Source: Candidatus Melainabacteria bacterium | GTDB lineage: Bacteria > Cyanobacteriota > Vampirovibrionia > 2-02-FULL-35-15 | Assembly: GCA_023250205.1 (NCBI GenBank) | Contig: JAHFBE010000015.1 | Location: 1-40,281 of the forward strand | Reading direction: 5' to 3' | DNA: 40,281 bases | Shown here: positions 1 through 9,710 of the stretch, one piece after another | How the letters are laid out: every line of letters starts with the position of its first letter | Position numbering within the stretch: the stretch's first letter is position 1 | Notes under the pieces: generated by a model | Seen by the model: only the letters and a program-made list of their open reading frames with translations | Databases searched by the model: none | What the model was told of the DNA's origin: nothing | Program-made: the position numbers and the translations under genes

Positions 1-714
1 GCAACTGGAAAAATTGGATTTAAAAGGAATTTAAAAGCTTCAGAAATTGTAGATCAAATTTTAGGGATTCAAAGAGATACAAAAGAAAGAATAAGTAATA
101 TTGTTTTTATGGGACAAGGAGAACCACTATTAAACTATGATGAAGTTCTTTCTTCTATCAGTCTAATTAAAGACTCCGTTGGAATTGGTGCACGTCATAT
201 AACTCTTTCCACCAGTGGGATAGTTCCAAATATAAGAAAACTGGCTGATGAAAAGCTTCAGATTACTCTTGCCGTATCATTACATGCCCCCGATCAAAGA
301 ACAAGAGAAATTTTAGTCCCTATTTCAAAAAAATACAATTTGAACGAATTAATGCAAAGTCTTAAATACTACTACTCAAAAACAAAAAGAAGAATCACTA
401 TTGAGTATGTAATGCTTGAAAATATAAACGATCAGATTGAAAAAGCAAAAGAGCTTTCAGATCTTATTAAAGACCTTCACTGCCATATAAATTTAATTCC
501 TTATAATCCAATTGAACATTCATTTGAAATTTCTGATAGCACTTTACCTCTAGTAAGGCCAGCAAATGGAAAAATATATAATTTTAAAGACGTATTGGAG
601 AAAAAATCCGGTAAAAAAGTAACTGTCAGAAGAGAGCGTGGAGTTGATATAGCTGCTGCCTGTGGACAACTGGCTAATAAAATCGAGGCAGGAGACAAGA
701 AGCATGAAGCATGA
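1..714 (+). CDS. rlmN: 23S rRNA (adenine2503-C2)-methyltransferase RlmN, C-terminal part (5' truncated by window edge)
   Basis: Frame is open from base 1 (ATGKIGFKRNLKASEIVDQILGIQRDTKERISNIVFMGQGEPLLNYDEV...). RlmN motifs: FMGxGEPLLN, HITLSTSGIVPNI, SLHAPDQRTREILVPI, INLIPYNP, VTVRRERGVDIAAACGQL. Confidence 0.95.
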   Translation, partial: ATGKIGFKRNLKASEIVDQILGIQRDTKERISNIVFMGQGEPLLNYDEVLSSISLIKDSVGIGARHITLSTSGIVPNIRKLADEKLQITLAVSLHAPDQRTREILVPISKKYNLNELMQSLKYYYSKTKRRITIEYVMLENINDQIEKAKELSDLIKDLHCHINLIPYNPIEHSFEISDSTLPLVRPANGKIYNFKDVLEKKSGKKVTVRRERGVDIAAACGQLANKIEAGDKKHEA

Positions 715-755
715 AAAAGGGTCCTTCCTCCCTCATGTTTCCTGCTTCTTGCCTC
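685..755. repeat. Heptad-phased inverted repeat overlapping the rlmN 3' end
   Basis: Left arm in 7-nt units caggaga|caagaag|catgaag|catgaaa. Right arm (tccttcctccctcatgtttcctgcttcttgcctc) is its approximate reverse complement. Confidence 0.7.
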
Positions 756-923
756 AGTTCTCTTCTTTATTTACCAATCTATAACCTTTGCTAATTATCA
801 TTAGGGGAAAGAGCCTAATATTATTAGAAAATCAAAATATTTGCACTTTTGATATATTAATAATACAAATGAGTAAAAATGTTATTGGCTTTCTTTGTTT
901 TTTGGGAAAAATAATTATATAAA

Positions 924-2312
924 ATGAAATTTGAATTAAATACTAAAACATTACTAAAAGCAAATTATTTTCTTCTTGCAATATTTTGTATAGTTTTCTT
1001 CTCTAATTTTGAAATGAAAACTGCAAATGCAGGGATTGATGTAACTGCTGTAGAAGCTGAAAATCAAGCAAATATAACCCCAGATGAACTGTATCAGAAA
1101 GTATGGGAGCTTATAAAGAAAGACTATGTGGATCAAACTTACAACAGTCAGGATTGGAATATTTGGAAAGATCGTTATAAAGGGAAATTACAAACCTTAA
1201 ACGACTCACATAAAGCCATAGAAACAATGCTTGCAAGCCTGGGAGACAGATATACAAGGTTTTTAAGTAAAAAAGATTTTGATGATGAAAAACAAGCAAT
1301 CAATGCAAAACTAACCGGTATAGGAATTCAAATCGGCTTGGATAAAAGTCAACGTTTAATTGTTATTGCACCAATTGACGGAACACCAGCAGCAAAAGCA
1401 GGCTTGATGCCAAGTGATGAAATTACAGAAATTAACGGTGAGTCTACTAAGGGTATTTCAGTAGAAGAAGCTGCTACTCAAATAAAAGGTCCAATTGGTA
1501 CACAGGTAACTCTCACAATTGCAAGAGGAAAAGATAACTTTAAAAAGACTATTACTCGTGCTGAGATTCCAATTAGAGCAATTTCAAAGGGACATGCAAA
1601 GATGTTGAAGAATGATATTGCTTATATAAGACTTAATAGTTTTATTTCACAAGAAGCTACAAAAGAAATGAAAGAAGCTCTAAAGCAGCTCGAGAAAGCT
1701 ACAGGATTTATTATTGACCTTCGCGATAATCCTGGAGGGCTCTTAACAAACGCAATAGAAATCTCAGATCTCTTTTTAGATGATGGGGTTATAGTCAGCA
1801 CTGTTGATCGTGATGGTTATATCCAATCTGTTAACGCTGATGATAAATTAGCAAGCAATAAACCAATTGTAATTCTTGCAAATGAAAATAGCGCAAGTGC
1901 AAGTGAAATTTTGAGTGGCGCTTTAAAAGATAATCAAAGAGCAAAAATTGTAGGTGGTAAAACTTTTGGAAAAGGACTTGTTCAAGGTATTAATAAACTT
2001 GATGACGGGTCAGGAGTAAACATTACAATTGCAAAATACCTCACCCCAGCAAAAATTGATATTAATCACTTTGGCATAAAACCTGACTATGAAGTAAAGC
2101 TAACCGTTGATGACTATAAAGCCAGTAAAGGTCCTTGGTTTAGCGATCCAAATAATCTTCCTTCAAAACGGAAACCCGAAGATGGAAAAGATCTCCAGCT
2201 TACCAAAGGAATTGAAGTTATCAAAGAACTAATGAAAGTAACAAATGGATTTAATCCTCACAATACTGCAAAAGCAAAAACAGAAAGAGATAAAGCAGCT
2301 TTAAATCACTAA
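924..2312 (+). CDS. S41-family C-terminal processing peptidase with PDZ domain, exported
   Basis: N-terminal hydrophobic signal; PDZ segment (LTGIGIQIGLDKSQRLIVIAPIDGTPAAKAGLMPSDEITEING); catalytic region IIDLRDNPGG...NENSASASEILSGALKDNQRAKIVGGKTFGKGLVQ. Confidence 0.93.
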   Translation: MKFELNTKTLLKANYFLLAIFCIVFFSNFEMKTANAGIDVTAVEAENQANITPDELYQKVWELIKKDYVDQTYNSQDWNIWKDRYKGKLQTLNDSHKAIETMLASLGDRYTRFLSKKDFDDEKQAINAKLTGIGIQIGLDKSQRLIVIAPIDGTPAAKAGLMPSDEITEINGESTKGISVEEAATQIKGPIGTQVTLTIARGKDNFKKTITRAEIPIRAISKGHAKMLKNDIAYIRLNSFISQEATKEMKEALKQLEKATGFIIDLRDNPGGLLTNAIEISDLFLDDGVIVSTVDRDGYIQSVNADDKLASNKPIVILANENSASASEILSGALKDNQRAKIVGGKTFGKGLVQGINKLDDGSGVNITIAKYLTPAKIDINHFGIKPDYEVKLTVDDYKASKGPWFSDPNNLPSKRKPEDGKDLQLTKGIEVIKELMKVTNGFNPHNTAKAKTERDKAALNH

Positions 2313-2317
2313 TATTT

Positions 2318-2977
2318 TCAACTTTCTTCTTTATTATTTTCCTTCAATTCAAAGAGAAGATTGTTTCTTGCTTCTAAATGCAAAGGGTGAATAAAGTACC
2401 CTTTATCAAGTATTTTGAAGAGCTTCAAATCAAGTGTTTTCAAAGCTGCCTCTTCAAGTCCTCTCTTACGAAGAGCTTTCTCGATTTTCTTTATAGCTTT
2501 TGGAGCTCTTTCAGGTTCAGTATCATCACCAACCATTACAGCCAGATGAATCTTTCCTTGTCTAATTTCAATTTGCTTTCCTTTATTAGGAATAATTTCA
2601 TCAATTCCTGAAGGACCAAAAGTATGGCACCATATTGCTGCCAAAATCTCTGGATCTTCAATTTCAAGATCTCTTCTCACTAAAAAAGCACCAACTCTTG
2701 CATGAAGATCTTCCTGAACTATATTATCCGTGAAATCTCTTTCAATCCCAAATTCTTCTGCAAGCTCAACTTGTCGTTCCCCTGGTAATTCTTTAGCACT
2801 ATCATGTAGTAACCCACCAATTGCAGCTTTATCAAAATTTAAATCTAAGTCATCAGCAATTTTTTGAGATTGCTGCATTACACGGAGGCTATGCGCATAC
2901 AGTTTCGGGCTTACCCTCTCACGTAACCATAGTTTAATTTGTCCTATTGAGACCCCGGATATACTAGGCATCTCCAT
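2318..2977 (-). CDS. HD-domain phosphohydrolase, YqeK-like
   Basis: YAHSLRVMQQSQKIADDLDLNFDKAAIGGLLHDSAKELP carries the H...HD pattern; overall layout resembles YqeK. Confidence 0.75.
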   Translation of the reverse strand: MEMPSISGVSIGQIKLWLRERVSPKLYAHSLRVMQQSQKIADDLDLNFDKAAIGGLLHDSAKELPGERQVELAEEFGIERDFTDNIVQEDLHARVGAFLVRRDLEIEDPEILAAIWCHTFGPSGIDEIIPNKGKQIEIRQGKIHLAVMVGDDTEPERAPKAIKKIEKALRKRGLEEAALKTLDLKLFKILDKGYFIHPLHLEARNNLLFELKENNKEES

Positions 2978-4007
2978 CCACCTTATTTACTACATTAGTT
3001 AAAGCTCTCCCTATATTACCACCCTCAGTAAAAGATCTAAAAGGATGTTTTGAAAACTCTTCATCATCTTTTAAGAGATCACCAGAGTGAATAGCATATA
3101 CAGGTGCAGGAGCAGTTTCATCTAAAGATAAATTTATTTTTTGAACTCGAAGATGCTTGTCATTTTGTGAATCTCCAAGTGCTATGCCAGCTTTTAATTC
3201 TCTTAACTTGTCTTTTGGTAACCGACTAACAATCAAATCAAAAATGGAAGCTTTATCTATTTGAACTTTTCCAACTGGTGCAAAAAACATGTAGAAATAA
3301 TTTCCATGATTTGAGATATTAAATTTAATTTCTTTGTCTGATATACCTTTATATTTTTCTTTAATCATTTCACCAAATTTTTTCATTTCAGACTCACGCA
3401 AATGAAGATTAACCTCAGGATTCATAATCATATAAACAGCTGATTCCCCTTTGCTAAACACTGCAAATGAATTAAATACATCTTCTCTTCTATAAACCTT
3501 ACAGTGTGGATATGCTAATTCTGGTTTTATACCATCAGATTCAAGCTCAGCAAAACACTCGTTTTGAAAACACTCCTCTAAAACAGAAAATAATAAACCT
3601 CTATCCCATCCTGTATTTTCTCTTATATACGTTTCCCATCCTTTGTCATAATCTTCTGGCTTTACTCTAGAAACCCATTCCCCAAATGAAGAAACATCAT
3701 TTTCATTAAAATAAACAATTTTTCCGTTATCAGTAGAGAGAAAATCAAAAGGAGGAAAGCCTTCCAATAAACCTTTTATTTCTCTAACTGACATAAAGTC
3801 AAGTCCTGTAACTGCACCAATTACTGCTCTTTCAGATACTTGCTTAAAAGCAGATTGATTTTCTCTTAAAAAGTCTTCATTCCAGCTTTTTCGAAATTTG
3901 ACCCAGGGGATTAAAGTATCATCTAGATCTGCAAGGATTATTTTATTTGGTGCTTTTGTCGTAAATCTTGCTGGTAAAAAAGATTTGTTTAATTCAAGTA
4001 CTTGCAT
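2964..4007 (-). CDS. HAD-superfamily hydrolase (sucrose-phosphatase-like)
   Basis: HAD motif I LADLDDTLIPW; late motif ALGDSQNDKHL. Confidence 0.7.
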   Translation of the reverse strand: MQVLELNKSFLPARFTTKAPNKIILADLDDTLIPWVKFRKSWNEDFLRENQSAFKQVSERAVIGAVTGLDFMSVREIKGLLEGFPPFDFLSTDNGKIVYFNENDVSSFGEWVSRVKPEDYDKGWETYIRENTGWDRGLLFSVLEECFQNECFAELESDGIKPELAYPHCKVYRREDVFNSFAVFSKGESAVYMIMNPEVNLHLRESEMKKFGEMIKEKYKGISDKEIKFNISNHGNYFYMFFAPVGKVQIDKASIFDLIVSRLPKDKLRELKAGIALGDSQNDKHLRVQKINLSLDETAPAPVYAIHSGDLLKDDEEFSKHPFRSFTEGGNIGRALTNVVNKVDGDA

Positions 4008-4111
4008 AAAATATTGATTTCATTTTTTCACAGGAATGAAATTTTTTGTTGATATATAGCTCTTAATATATTAATTTCTTTTAATCTTAGTTAAATTAAA
4101 AGAAAAAATAA

Positions 4112-4414
4112 TTCTTAACCAATAACAAAGAAGCCCTAAAACTGGAGGAGAGAAGACCTGATCTTGGAATTTTTGTTGGTGCGCATACTCATGAAGATGA
4201 GCACAAAGTAGGTAAAATACATTATTTTAATCCTGGGGCATGGAAGCCTGTAATTTCTGCATACCGAAGAGGGTGGGAATGGTTTTTTCCTGAAGAAAGC
4301 ATCTTAAATGGACACGCTTTAAGGCTTGAAACTGATTTAACATCAACAAAAAGAAGAAGGCATATTAAATACAAAATGGCTCCTGATAAAGGTACAATTC
4401 TTATTAATAAGTAA
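4112..4414 (+). pseudogene. Start-less remnant of a calcineurin-like metallophosphoesterase C-terminal region
   Basis: Open frame with no upstream start (stop at 4109-4111): ...EALKLEERRPDLGIFVGAHTHEDEHKVGKIHYFNPGAWKPVISAYRRGWEWFFPEESILNGHALRLETDL...; GxHTHE plus YFNPGAW resembles the MPE GHTH...NPGS region. Not in the supplied ORF track. Confidence 0.5.
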
Positions 4415-4417
4415 CTG

Positions 4418-5926
4418 TTATAGTTTCTCCTTTACCCACAAAATCGCTTCTTCTTTTGTTTTAATCTCACCAACAGCAATTGCTTCATCTAATTCTTTCA
4501 TTAAATCCCCAAGCTCTCTTGAGGGCTTTAGTCCAGTTAAATTCATTATTTGATTTCCATCCAGTAGTTTTGGTTTTTTTGCCTTTTCAATTTCTTTGGT
4601 TTCATATCTTTTATACTCATCAAACAAATAAAGAAGTAGCTTTTCTCCATTTAGAATATCTTCTTCTGAAATTTTTGGACCACGAGTAGCATGAAGATCA
4701 CTAAATGCCAGCATCAACAAAAGAGGAGTATCATTCCCTACATCCCTAAAGAATCTGTACAAAGCTCTTTCTGTAATAGGTGCATTACCCTGACTTAGCT
4801 GAAAAGGTCTTAAATGATATCTAACTAATTTTGAAGCTGTTTCAGATATTGAATTACTGAATTTAAGCCTTTCACTAATTGTATTCATGATTTCTGAACC
4901 AGTTTTATCGTGTCCATAAAAAGTATGTTTTTCTTCATCATTTATATTTTTAATTTCCCATGTACCAGGCTTACCTATATCATGAAAGAGTGCCCCAAAT
5001 TTTGCCAGTGCTTTTCTTTTAGGGGAAAGTGCATTTCCTACTGGATCTTGAAGTTCTTCTTTTGCCCAGGATGGGATTTTATGAAAATTCTCCTCAAAGG
5101 TTTTAATAAGCTCAAGTGAATGATCATATAGCCATAAATGATGATGGCTGTTTGGTGTAACTTTTCTCATTGGGGTTAATTCCGGAAAAATCTTTTCAAG
5201 AAGCCCTGACTCAGAAAGTTGTTTTATATATTCAAAGGAAGAATTACAATCAAAAATTTTCCATAACTCATAAGATACTCTTTCTACAGAAACCGGCTCA
5301 TCAAATGATTTTAAATTGTTTTTTATAAATTTTATAATGTCCGGGGCAATTTCAGCTTGTAATAAGGCACCAAATCTAAACGCTCTTAAAAACCTTAAAG
5401 GATCATCTAAAAGATTCTCCAATTTTATTGCCTTAATCTTCTTTTCTTTTAAATCTTTAATTCCATCAAATCTATCTATAAACAAACCTGGGTTTTTAAG
5501 ATCTATTGCAATAGAATTAATAGTAAAGTCTCTCCTTGCAAAGTCTAACTCCAGAGCAGTACCTTTAACTGGGGTAAAATCAAAGGTATATCCTCTACTT
5601 TCTTCATCCTTTAAGACAAATCTTATAGTTTGAGTAATTTCATCAAGTAAGAAATAATTACCAGAAATCTTATTAACTAGCTCTTTTCCTAACAAATCTG
5701 TACTTTTATCTACTACAATAAAGTCTAAATCATGGGATGGTATCCCCAGGATCATGTCTCGAACAAAGCCACCAATTAGATACAGCTTCTCCTCTGACAG
5801 TATTTTAATTAGGTTTTTAACCTCTACCGGGAAAGCAATATCTCCAAAACTGGGTAAATTCATCATAGAAGCTTTTAACGTTTCTTTAGTCATATTTAAT
5901 TCATTCCAGATTATTATATAGCGCAA
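4418..5926 (-). CDS. CCA tRNA nucleotidyltransferase / poly(A) polymerase family with HD domain (start may be internal, at MTKETL)
   Basis: LYLIGGFVRDMILGIPSHDLDFIVV, FARRDFTINSIAIDL, DPLRFLRAFRF, and HD segment KFGALFHDIGKPGTWE. Confidence 0.93.
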   Translation of the reverse strand: MRYIIIWNELNMTKETLKASMMNLPSFGDIAFPVEVKNLIKILSEEKLYLIGGFVRDMILGIPSHDLDFIVVDKSTDLLGKELVNKISGNYFLLDEITQTIRFVLKDEESRGYTFDFTPVKGTALELDFARRDFTINSIAIDLKNPGLFIDRFDGIKDLKEKKIKAIKLENLLDDPLRFLRAFRFGALLQAEIAPDIIKFIKNNLKSFDEPVSVERVSYELWKIFDCNSSFEYIKQLSESGLLEKIFPELTPMRKVTPNSHHHLWLYDHSLELIKTFEENFHKIPSWAKEELQDPVGNALSPKRKALAKFGALFHDIGKPGTWEIKNINDEEKHTFYGHDKTGSEIMNTISERLKFSNSISETASKLVRYHLRPFQLSQGNAPITERALYRFFRDVGNDTPLLLMLAFSDLHATRGPKISEEDILNGEKLLLYLFDEYKRYETKEIEKAKKPKLLDGNQIMNLTGLKPSRELGDLMKELDEAIAVGEIKTKEEAILWVKEKL

Positions 5927-5957
5927 AACTACTTTGTGCTTTTAAAAAGCAAATCAT

Positions 5958-8438
5958 ATGAAAATAAATCTAAAAATACTTGTTATTACGGCCATTTCAA
6001 GCATTTTCCTAATAACAGCTTTTACTGTTCTATACTCTAAATTCAGTCAACCAAAAAGAAACGGTTCAATTAATATTAGCGGCTTACATGATAAGGTAAA
6101 CATTTACTTTGATAATCATGGTAGAGCACATGTCTTTGCTAATAACCTTCACGACTTAGTTTTCACACAAGGATACTTAACAGCACAGGATCGCTTGTTT
6201 CAGCTTGATATTAGCAGAAGAGCCGCAAAAGGAGAACTTGCTGAAGTCCTCGGTAAGAAAGGATTAATAAGAGATAAGTTTGCCAGAACTATTGGTTTGT
6301 TAAGAAGCGCAGAAAAAGAATTAAAAAGCTCAAGCAAAGAAAGTCTTGAAATCCTTGATTACTATAGCGAAGGAGTTACTGCATACATAAACAAACATAG
6401 ATACAACCTCCCGCTTGAATTCAGAGTTTTAAATTACAGACCAAAACCATGGAAGCCAGTTGATTCAATTCTAATCTTTAAACAAATTGCAGAAGTGACA
6501 GATACCAGCTGGCAAATTGATTTAATGAGACAGGAAATCTACAAAAAACTTTCTCCAGAACAAGCACAGGAATTATTTGAACAAAATTTCCCTGGAAACC
6601 CAGTCATTAACTATGATGCAAAGAGATATCTTGTATTTGATGATTATATTTTAAAGAAGCCAAATCTAGTTCAAAGATGGAAGTCCATAAAAGAAAATGT
6701 GGCATTAAAGAAAATACTTGAAACCCCATATTTTAAAATCAGAAGAGCAATCATTGAAGCTGCAGATTTTTTAAGAAACGGATCAGATCGCTGGGAAGGA
6801 TTTAACTGGGGATCAAACTGCTGGGTAATCAGAGCAGATAAAAACAAGAATCCAATACTTGCAAATGATCCACATATGGAAATTGCAAATCCAAGTTTTT
6901 GGTATCCAGTTCATCTTATAGATAAAAATGATGGGGTAAATTTCTTAGGTTTAAGTATTCCCGGTATCCCAGGAATACTAATCGGACATAATGGAAATGT
7001 TGCATGGGGGATTACAAGTCTTTCTGCAGATGTACAGGATGTTTTTATTGGAGAATTTAAAGACAACAATTCACTGGTTTACAAAACAGGAGATTCATGG
7101 GAAAAAGCGAGGGTAATTAAATCAAAGATCAAAGTGAAGAATCAAAGAAAACCTTATATCCATAAAATAGTGCTTACAAATAGCGGTCCAATTTTAGATC
7201 GAAATGGCTCAAAAGCAGTTGCACTAAAATGGAGTCTTATAGATTCAGAAAACGCAGACTCCGTAAAAGCAATCTGGAATCTAAATAAAGTTAAAAATTG
7301 GGAAGACTTCAGGAATGATTTAAAAGACTACAATGCCTCTACTTTAAGCTTCCATTATGTAGACAAAGATGGAAACATCGGATATCAGGCTGCTGGCGTT
7401 ATCCCAAATAGAAAAGATATTTCAGGAAATCTTCCAGTTTCAGGATTTAGCGCAAATGAACATTGGTCTGGAAACATCCCTTTTGAAGAGCTTCCACATG
7501 CCTATAATCCAGCCGTAAACTATATAGTTAGTGCAAACAATAAAGTAGTAAGTTCAAACTATAAATATGACTTAGGTCATAATTTCCTATCACCATTTAG
7601 AGCAGTCAGAATTAGCACATTACTTTCTCAGGAAAAAGCTTTAGATATAAAATCAAACAAAGAAATGCAAAAAGATCTTTATTGCTGGGTTGCAAATTAT
7701 TTAACAGTACAAATTTTAGAAGCATATTACAAATCAAAGATGTCAAATCAGGACCTCTTACCTGTTATTCAGCTCTTAAACAAATGGGATTTTAATTTAA
7801 CAACAGAAAGCCCACAAGCATTGATCTTTGAAAAGACATATGAAAATCTGCTCAAAAAGATTCTCCTAGATAAGTTGGGGGATGATCTAACAAAGAATTA
7901 TCTAAAAGAATGGAGAGCAAATAGTCTTGCCCTTATAAATATACTTATAAATGGAGATGAATACTGGTTACCAGATGGGATAAAAAGTTTTGATTCTCTT
8001 TTATTAATTTCGCTTTCAGATGCAGTGAAGGAAATTAAAACACTTACAAAAACAGATAATCCTGAAAACTGGAGCTGGGGGAAATATCACACTTTAACAA
8101 TAGAGCATCCGTTTAGCAAAGGACTCCCTATTTTAAGTCCACTAACCAATGCAGGTCCCATAAGCGTGGGTGGCGACAGAGATACAATAAGTGCATTTGG
8201 GACCAATAATAATTTAAAAGTAGTATGGGGACCATCTGCAAGAGTAGTTCTAGATTTAAAAAATTTAAATAAAGCTCATGTTCAGATACCTCTTGGAACA
8301 TCAGCACAGCTTGGAAGCCCGTATTACAGAGATCAAACAAAAGGTTGGATAGAAAACAATGACGAGCCATTTGTTTATGATGATAAGCTAATTACAAAAA
8401 ATGCAAAAGAAACACTGGAATTGATACCAAGAACTTAA
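5958..8438 (+). CDS. Penicillin acylase family (S45, Ntn-hydrolase) protein
   Basis: YLTAQDRLFQLDISRRAAKGELAEVLG; putative autoprocessing Ser in NWGSNCWVIRADKNKNPILANDPHMEI; NGNVAWGITSLSADVQDVF. Confidence 0.93.
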   Translation: MKINLKILVITAISSIFLITAFTVLYSKFSQPKRNGSINISGLHDKVNIYFDNHGRAHVFANNLHDLVFTQGYLTAQDRLFQLDISRRAAKGELAEVLGKKGLIRDKFARTIGLLRSAEKELKSSSKESLEILDYYSEGVTAYINKHRYNLPLEFRVLNYRPKPWKPVDSILIFKQIAEVTDTSWQIDLMRQEIYKKLSPEQAQELFEQNFPGNPVINYDAKRYLVFDDYILKKPNLVQRWKSIKENVALKKILETPYFKIRRAIIEAADFLRNGSDRWEGFNWGSNCWVIRADKNKNPILANDPHMEIANPSFWYPVHLIDKNDGVNFLGLSIPGIPGILIGHNGNVAWGITSLSADVQDVFIGEFKDNNSLVYKTGDSWEKARVIKSKIKVKNQRKPYIHKIVLTNSGPILDRNGSKAVALKWSLIDSENADSVKAIWNLNKVKNWEDFRNDLKDYNASTLSFHYVDKDGNIGYQAAGVIPNRKDISGNLPVSGFSANEHWSGNIPFEELPHAYNPAVNYIVSANNKVVSSNYKYDLGHNFLSPFRAVRISTLLSQEKALDIKSNKEMQKDLYCWVANYLTVQILEAYYKSKMSNQDLLPVIQLLNKWDFNLTTESPQALIFEKTYENLLKKILLDKLGDDLTKNYLKEWRANSLALINILINGDEYWLPDGIKSFDSLLLISLSDAVKEIKTLTKTDNPENWSWGKYHTLTIEHPFSKGLPILSPLTNAGPISVGGDRDTISAFGTNNNLKVVWGPSARVVLDLKNLNKAHVQIPLGTSAQLGSPYYRDQTKGWIENNDEPFVYDDKLITKNAKETLELIPRT

Positions 8439-8486
8439 GAATTTTTTACACTATATTATTTGGGTATGTAAAGCTTTTACAGATAA

Positions 8487-8580
8487 ATGTCATTGCGAGG
8501 AGGTTCTTTAGAACCAACGAAGCAATCTCCAAAACGTTAGGAGATTGCCACGCCTCGCTTTGCTCGGCTCGCAATGACAT
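8487..8580. repeat. Palindromic element, intergenic copy
   Basis: ATGTCATTGCGAG...CTCGCAATGACAT are perfect 13-bp inverted termini with an internal AGCAATCTCC/GGAGATTGCC arm. Imperfect extension outward to TATGTAAA (8465) / TTTACATA (8602). Confidence 0.9.
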
Positions 8581-8634
8581 GGAAAGTTTTACCGTTTACA
8601 TATCAACATTACTTTTTGTATTAGAATAATAACT

Positions 8635-9132
8635 ATGGCTCAAGACAATTCTTTTGACATTGTTAGTAAAGTTGATCTGCAAAATCTCGATAATGCAGTA
8701 AACAATGCCATGAAAGAAATTAAAAGCAGGTATGATTTAAAGAACACGAATAGTTCAATAGAACTTGATAAAGGAGATAACACTGTTAAGTTAATTGCTG
8801 ATGCCGATTTCCAGCTAGATCAAATCATTCAGGTTTTGTATCAAAAGATGATAAAACAGGGGATTGATATCAAAGCCATAAAATCAAAAGGGCGTGAACC
8901 CGCTGGTGGAGACAAAATACGTGAAATATTTAATCCTATAAATGGGATAGAACAAGAAGTAGCAAAAAAAATTATAAAAGATATTAAAGACACAAAACTA
9001 AAAGTTCAGACTACTATTCAAGGCGATCAGCTAAGAATCTCAAGTAGATCAAGGGATGACTTGCAAGCAGCAATCTCTGCTGTTAGAGAAAAAGACTATG
9101 GGATCGCTTTGCAATTTGTAAACTATCGGTAA
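8635..9132 (+). CDS. yajQ: YajQ family nucleotide-binding protein (DUF520)
   Basis: MAQDNSFDIVSKVDLQNLDNAVNNAMKEIKSRYDLK and DDLQAAISAVREKDYGIALQFVNYR are characteristic. Confidence 0.96.
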   Translation: MAQDNSFDIVSKVDLQNLDNAVNNAMKEIKSRYDLKNTNSSIELDKGDNTVKLIADADFQLDQIIQVLYQKMIKQGIDIKAIKSKGREPAGGDKIREIFNPINGIEQEVAKKIIKDIKDTKLKVQTTIQGDQLRISSRSRDDLQAAISAVREKDYGIALQFVNYR

Positions 9133-9136
9133 ATAA

Positions 9137-9706
9137 TCAAGCTTTATTATTCACAAGCTTATCTTTTATAACAAACCCCAGACTAATAACTATTACCAAA
9201 AATACAGCCATTAATAATATTGTCTTTTCAAACTGAAGTCTTAACTGTTCACCAATAATACTTGCAGAATTTGCAACTAAAATATATCTAAGACTTCTTA
9301 CTGGAAAACTTACACATGCAAATAAAATCGGATTAAATTTCATTAACCCACTTCCCAATGTTAGAGCCTTATAAGGAATAGGTGTAAAAGCATCTATAAC
9401 AATTGCCCAGACACCATATTTTTTAAAAAGAACCTCCGCTTTATCGATAAAAATAAGGTTTGGGAAAATCTTATCTACAATTTTTCTTCCACCAAATCTT
9501 CCGATACAATACCCAATGCATCCACCAATTACCGAACCAATACTACAAACCATCGCTAGTATTGTTGGATTTAAAATGTTTTGTATTGCAAGAGTAGATA
9601 ATAAAAAATCCGGCGGTAAAGGTAAAATAAACCCATCAAAAAAAGCATTAAAAAACAAACCAGTGGTACCATATTGTTTAAAGAATTCTTTTAAACTGTC
9701 TAACAT
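9137..9706 (-). CDS. DedA/YqaA-like VTT-domain membrane protein
   Basis: Several hydrophobic segments; CSIGSVIGGCIGYCIGRFGGRKIVDKIF and DAFTPIPYKALTLGSGLMKF. Confidence 0.85.
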   Translation of the reverse strand: MLDSLKEFFKQYGTTGLFFNAFFDGFILPLPPDFLLSTLAIQNILNPTILAMVCSIGSVIGGCIGYCIGRFGGRKIVDKIFPNLIFIDKAEVLFKKYGVWAIVIDAFTPIPYKALTLGSGLMKFNPILFACVSFPVRSLRYILVANSASIIGEQLRLQFEKTILLMAVFLVIVISLGFVIKDKLVNNKA

Positions 9707-9710
9707 AAAT

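Noticed and set aside
9516-9710. 65-aa N-terminal extension of hisC in the ORF track
   Set aside because: Antisense to the DedA-like CDS and not like HisC N-termini; ATG at 9711 is a better start.
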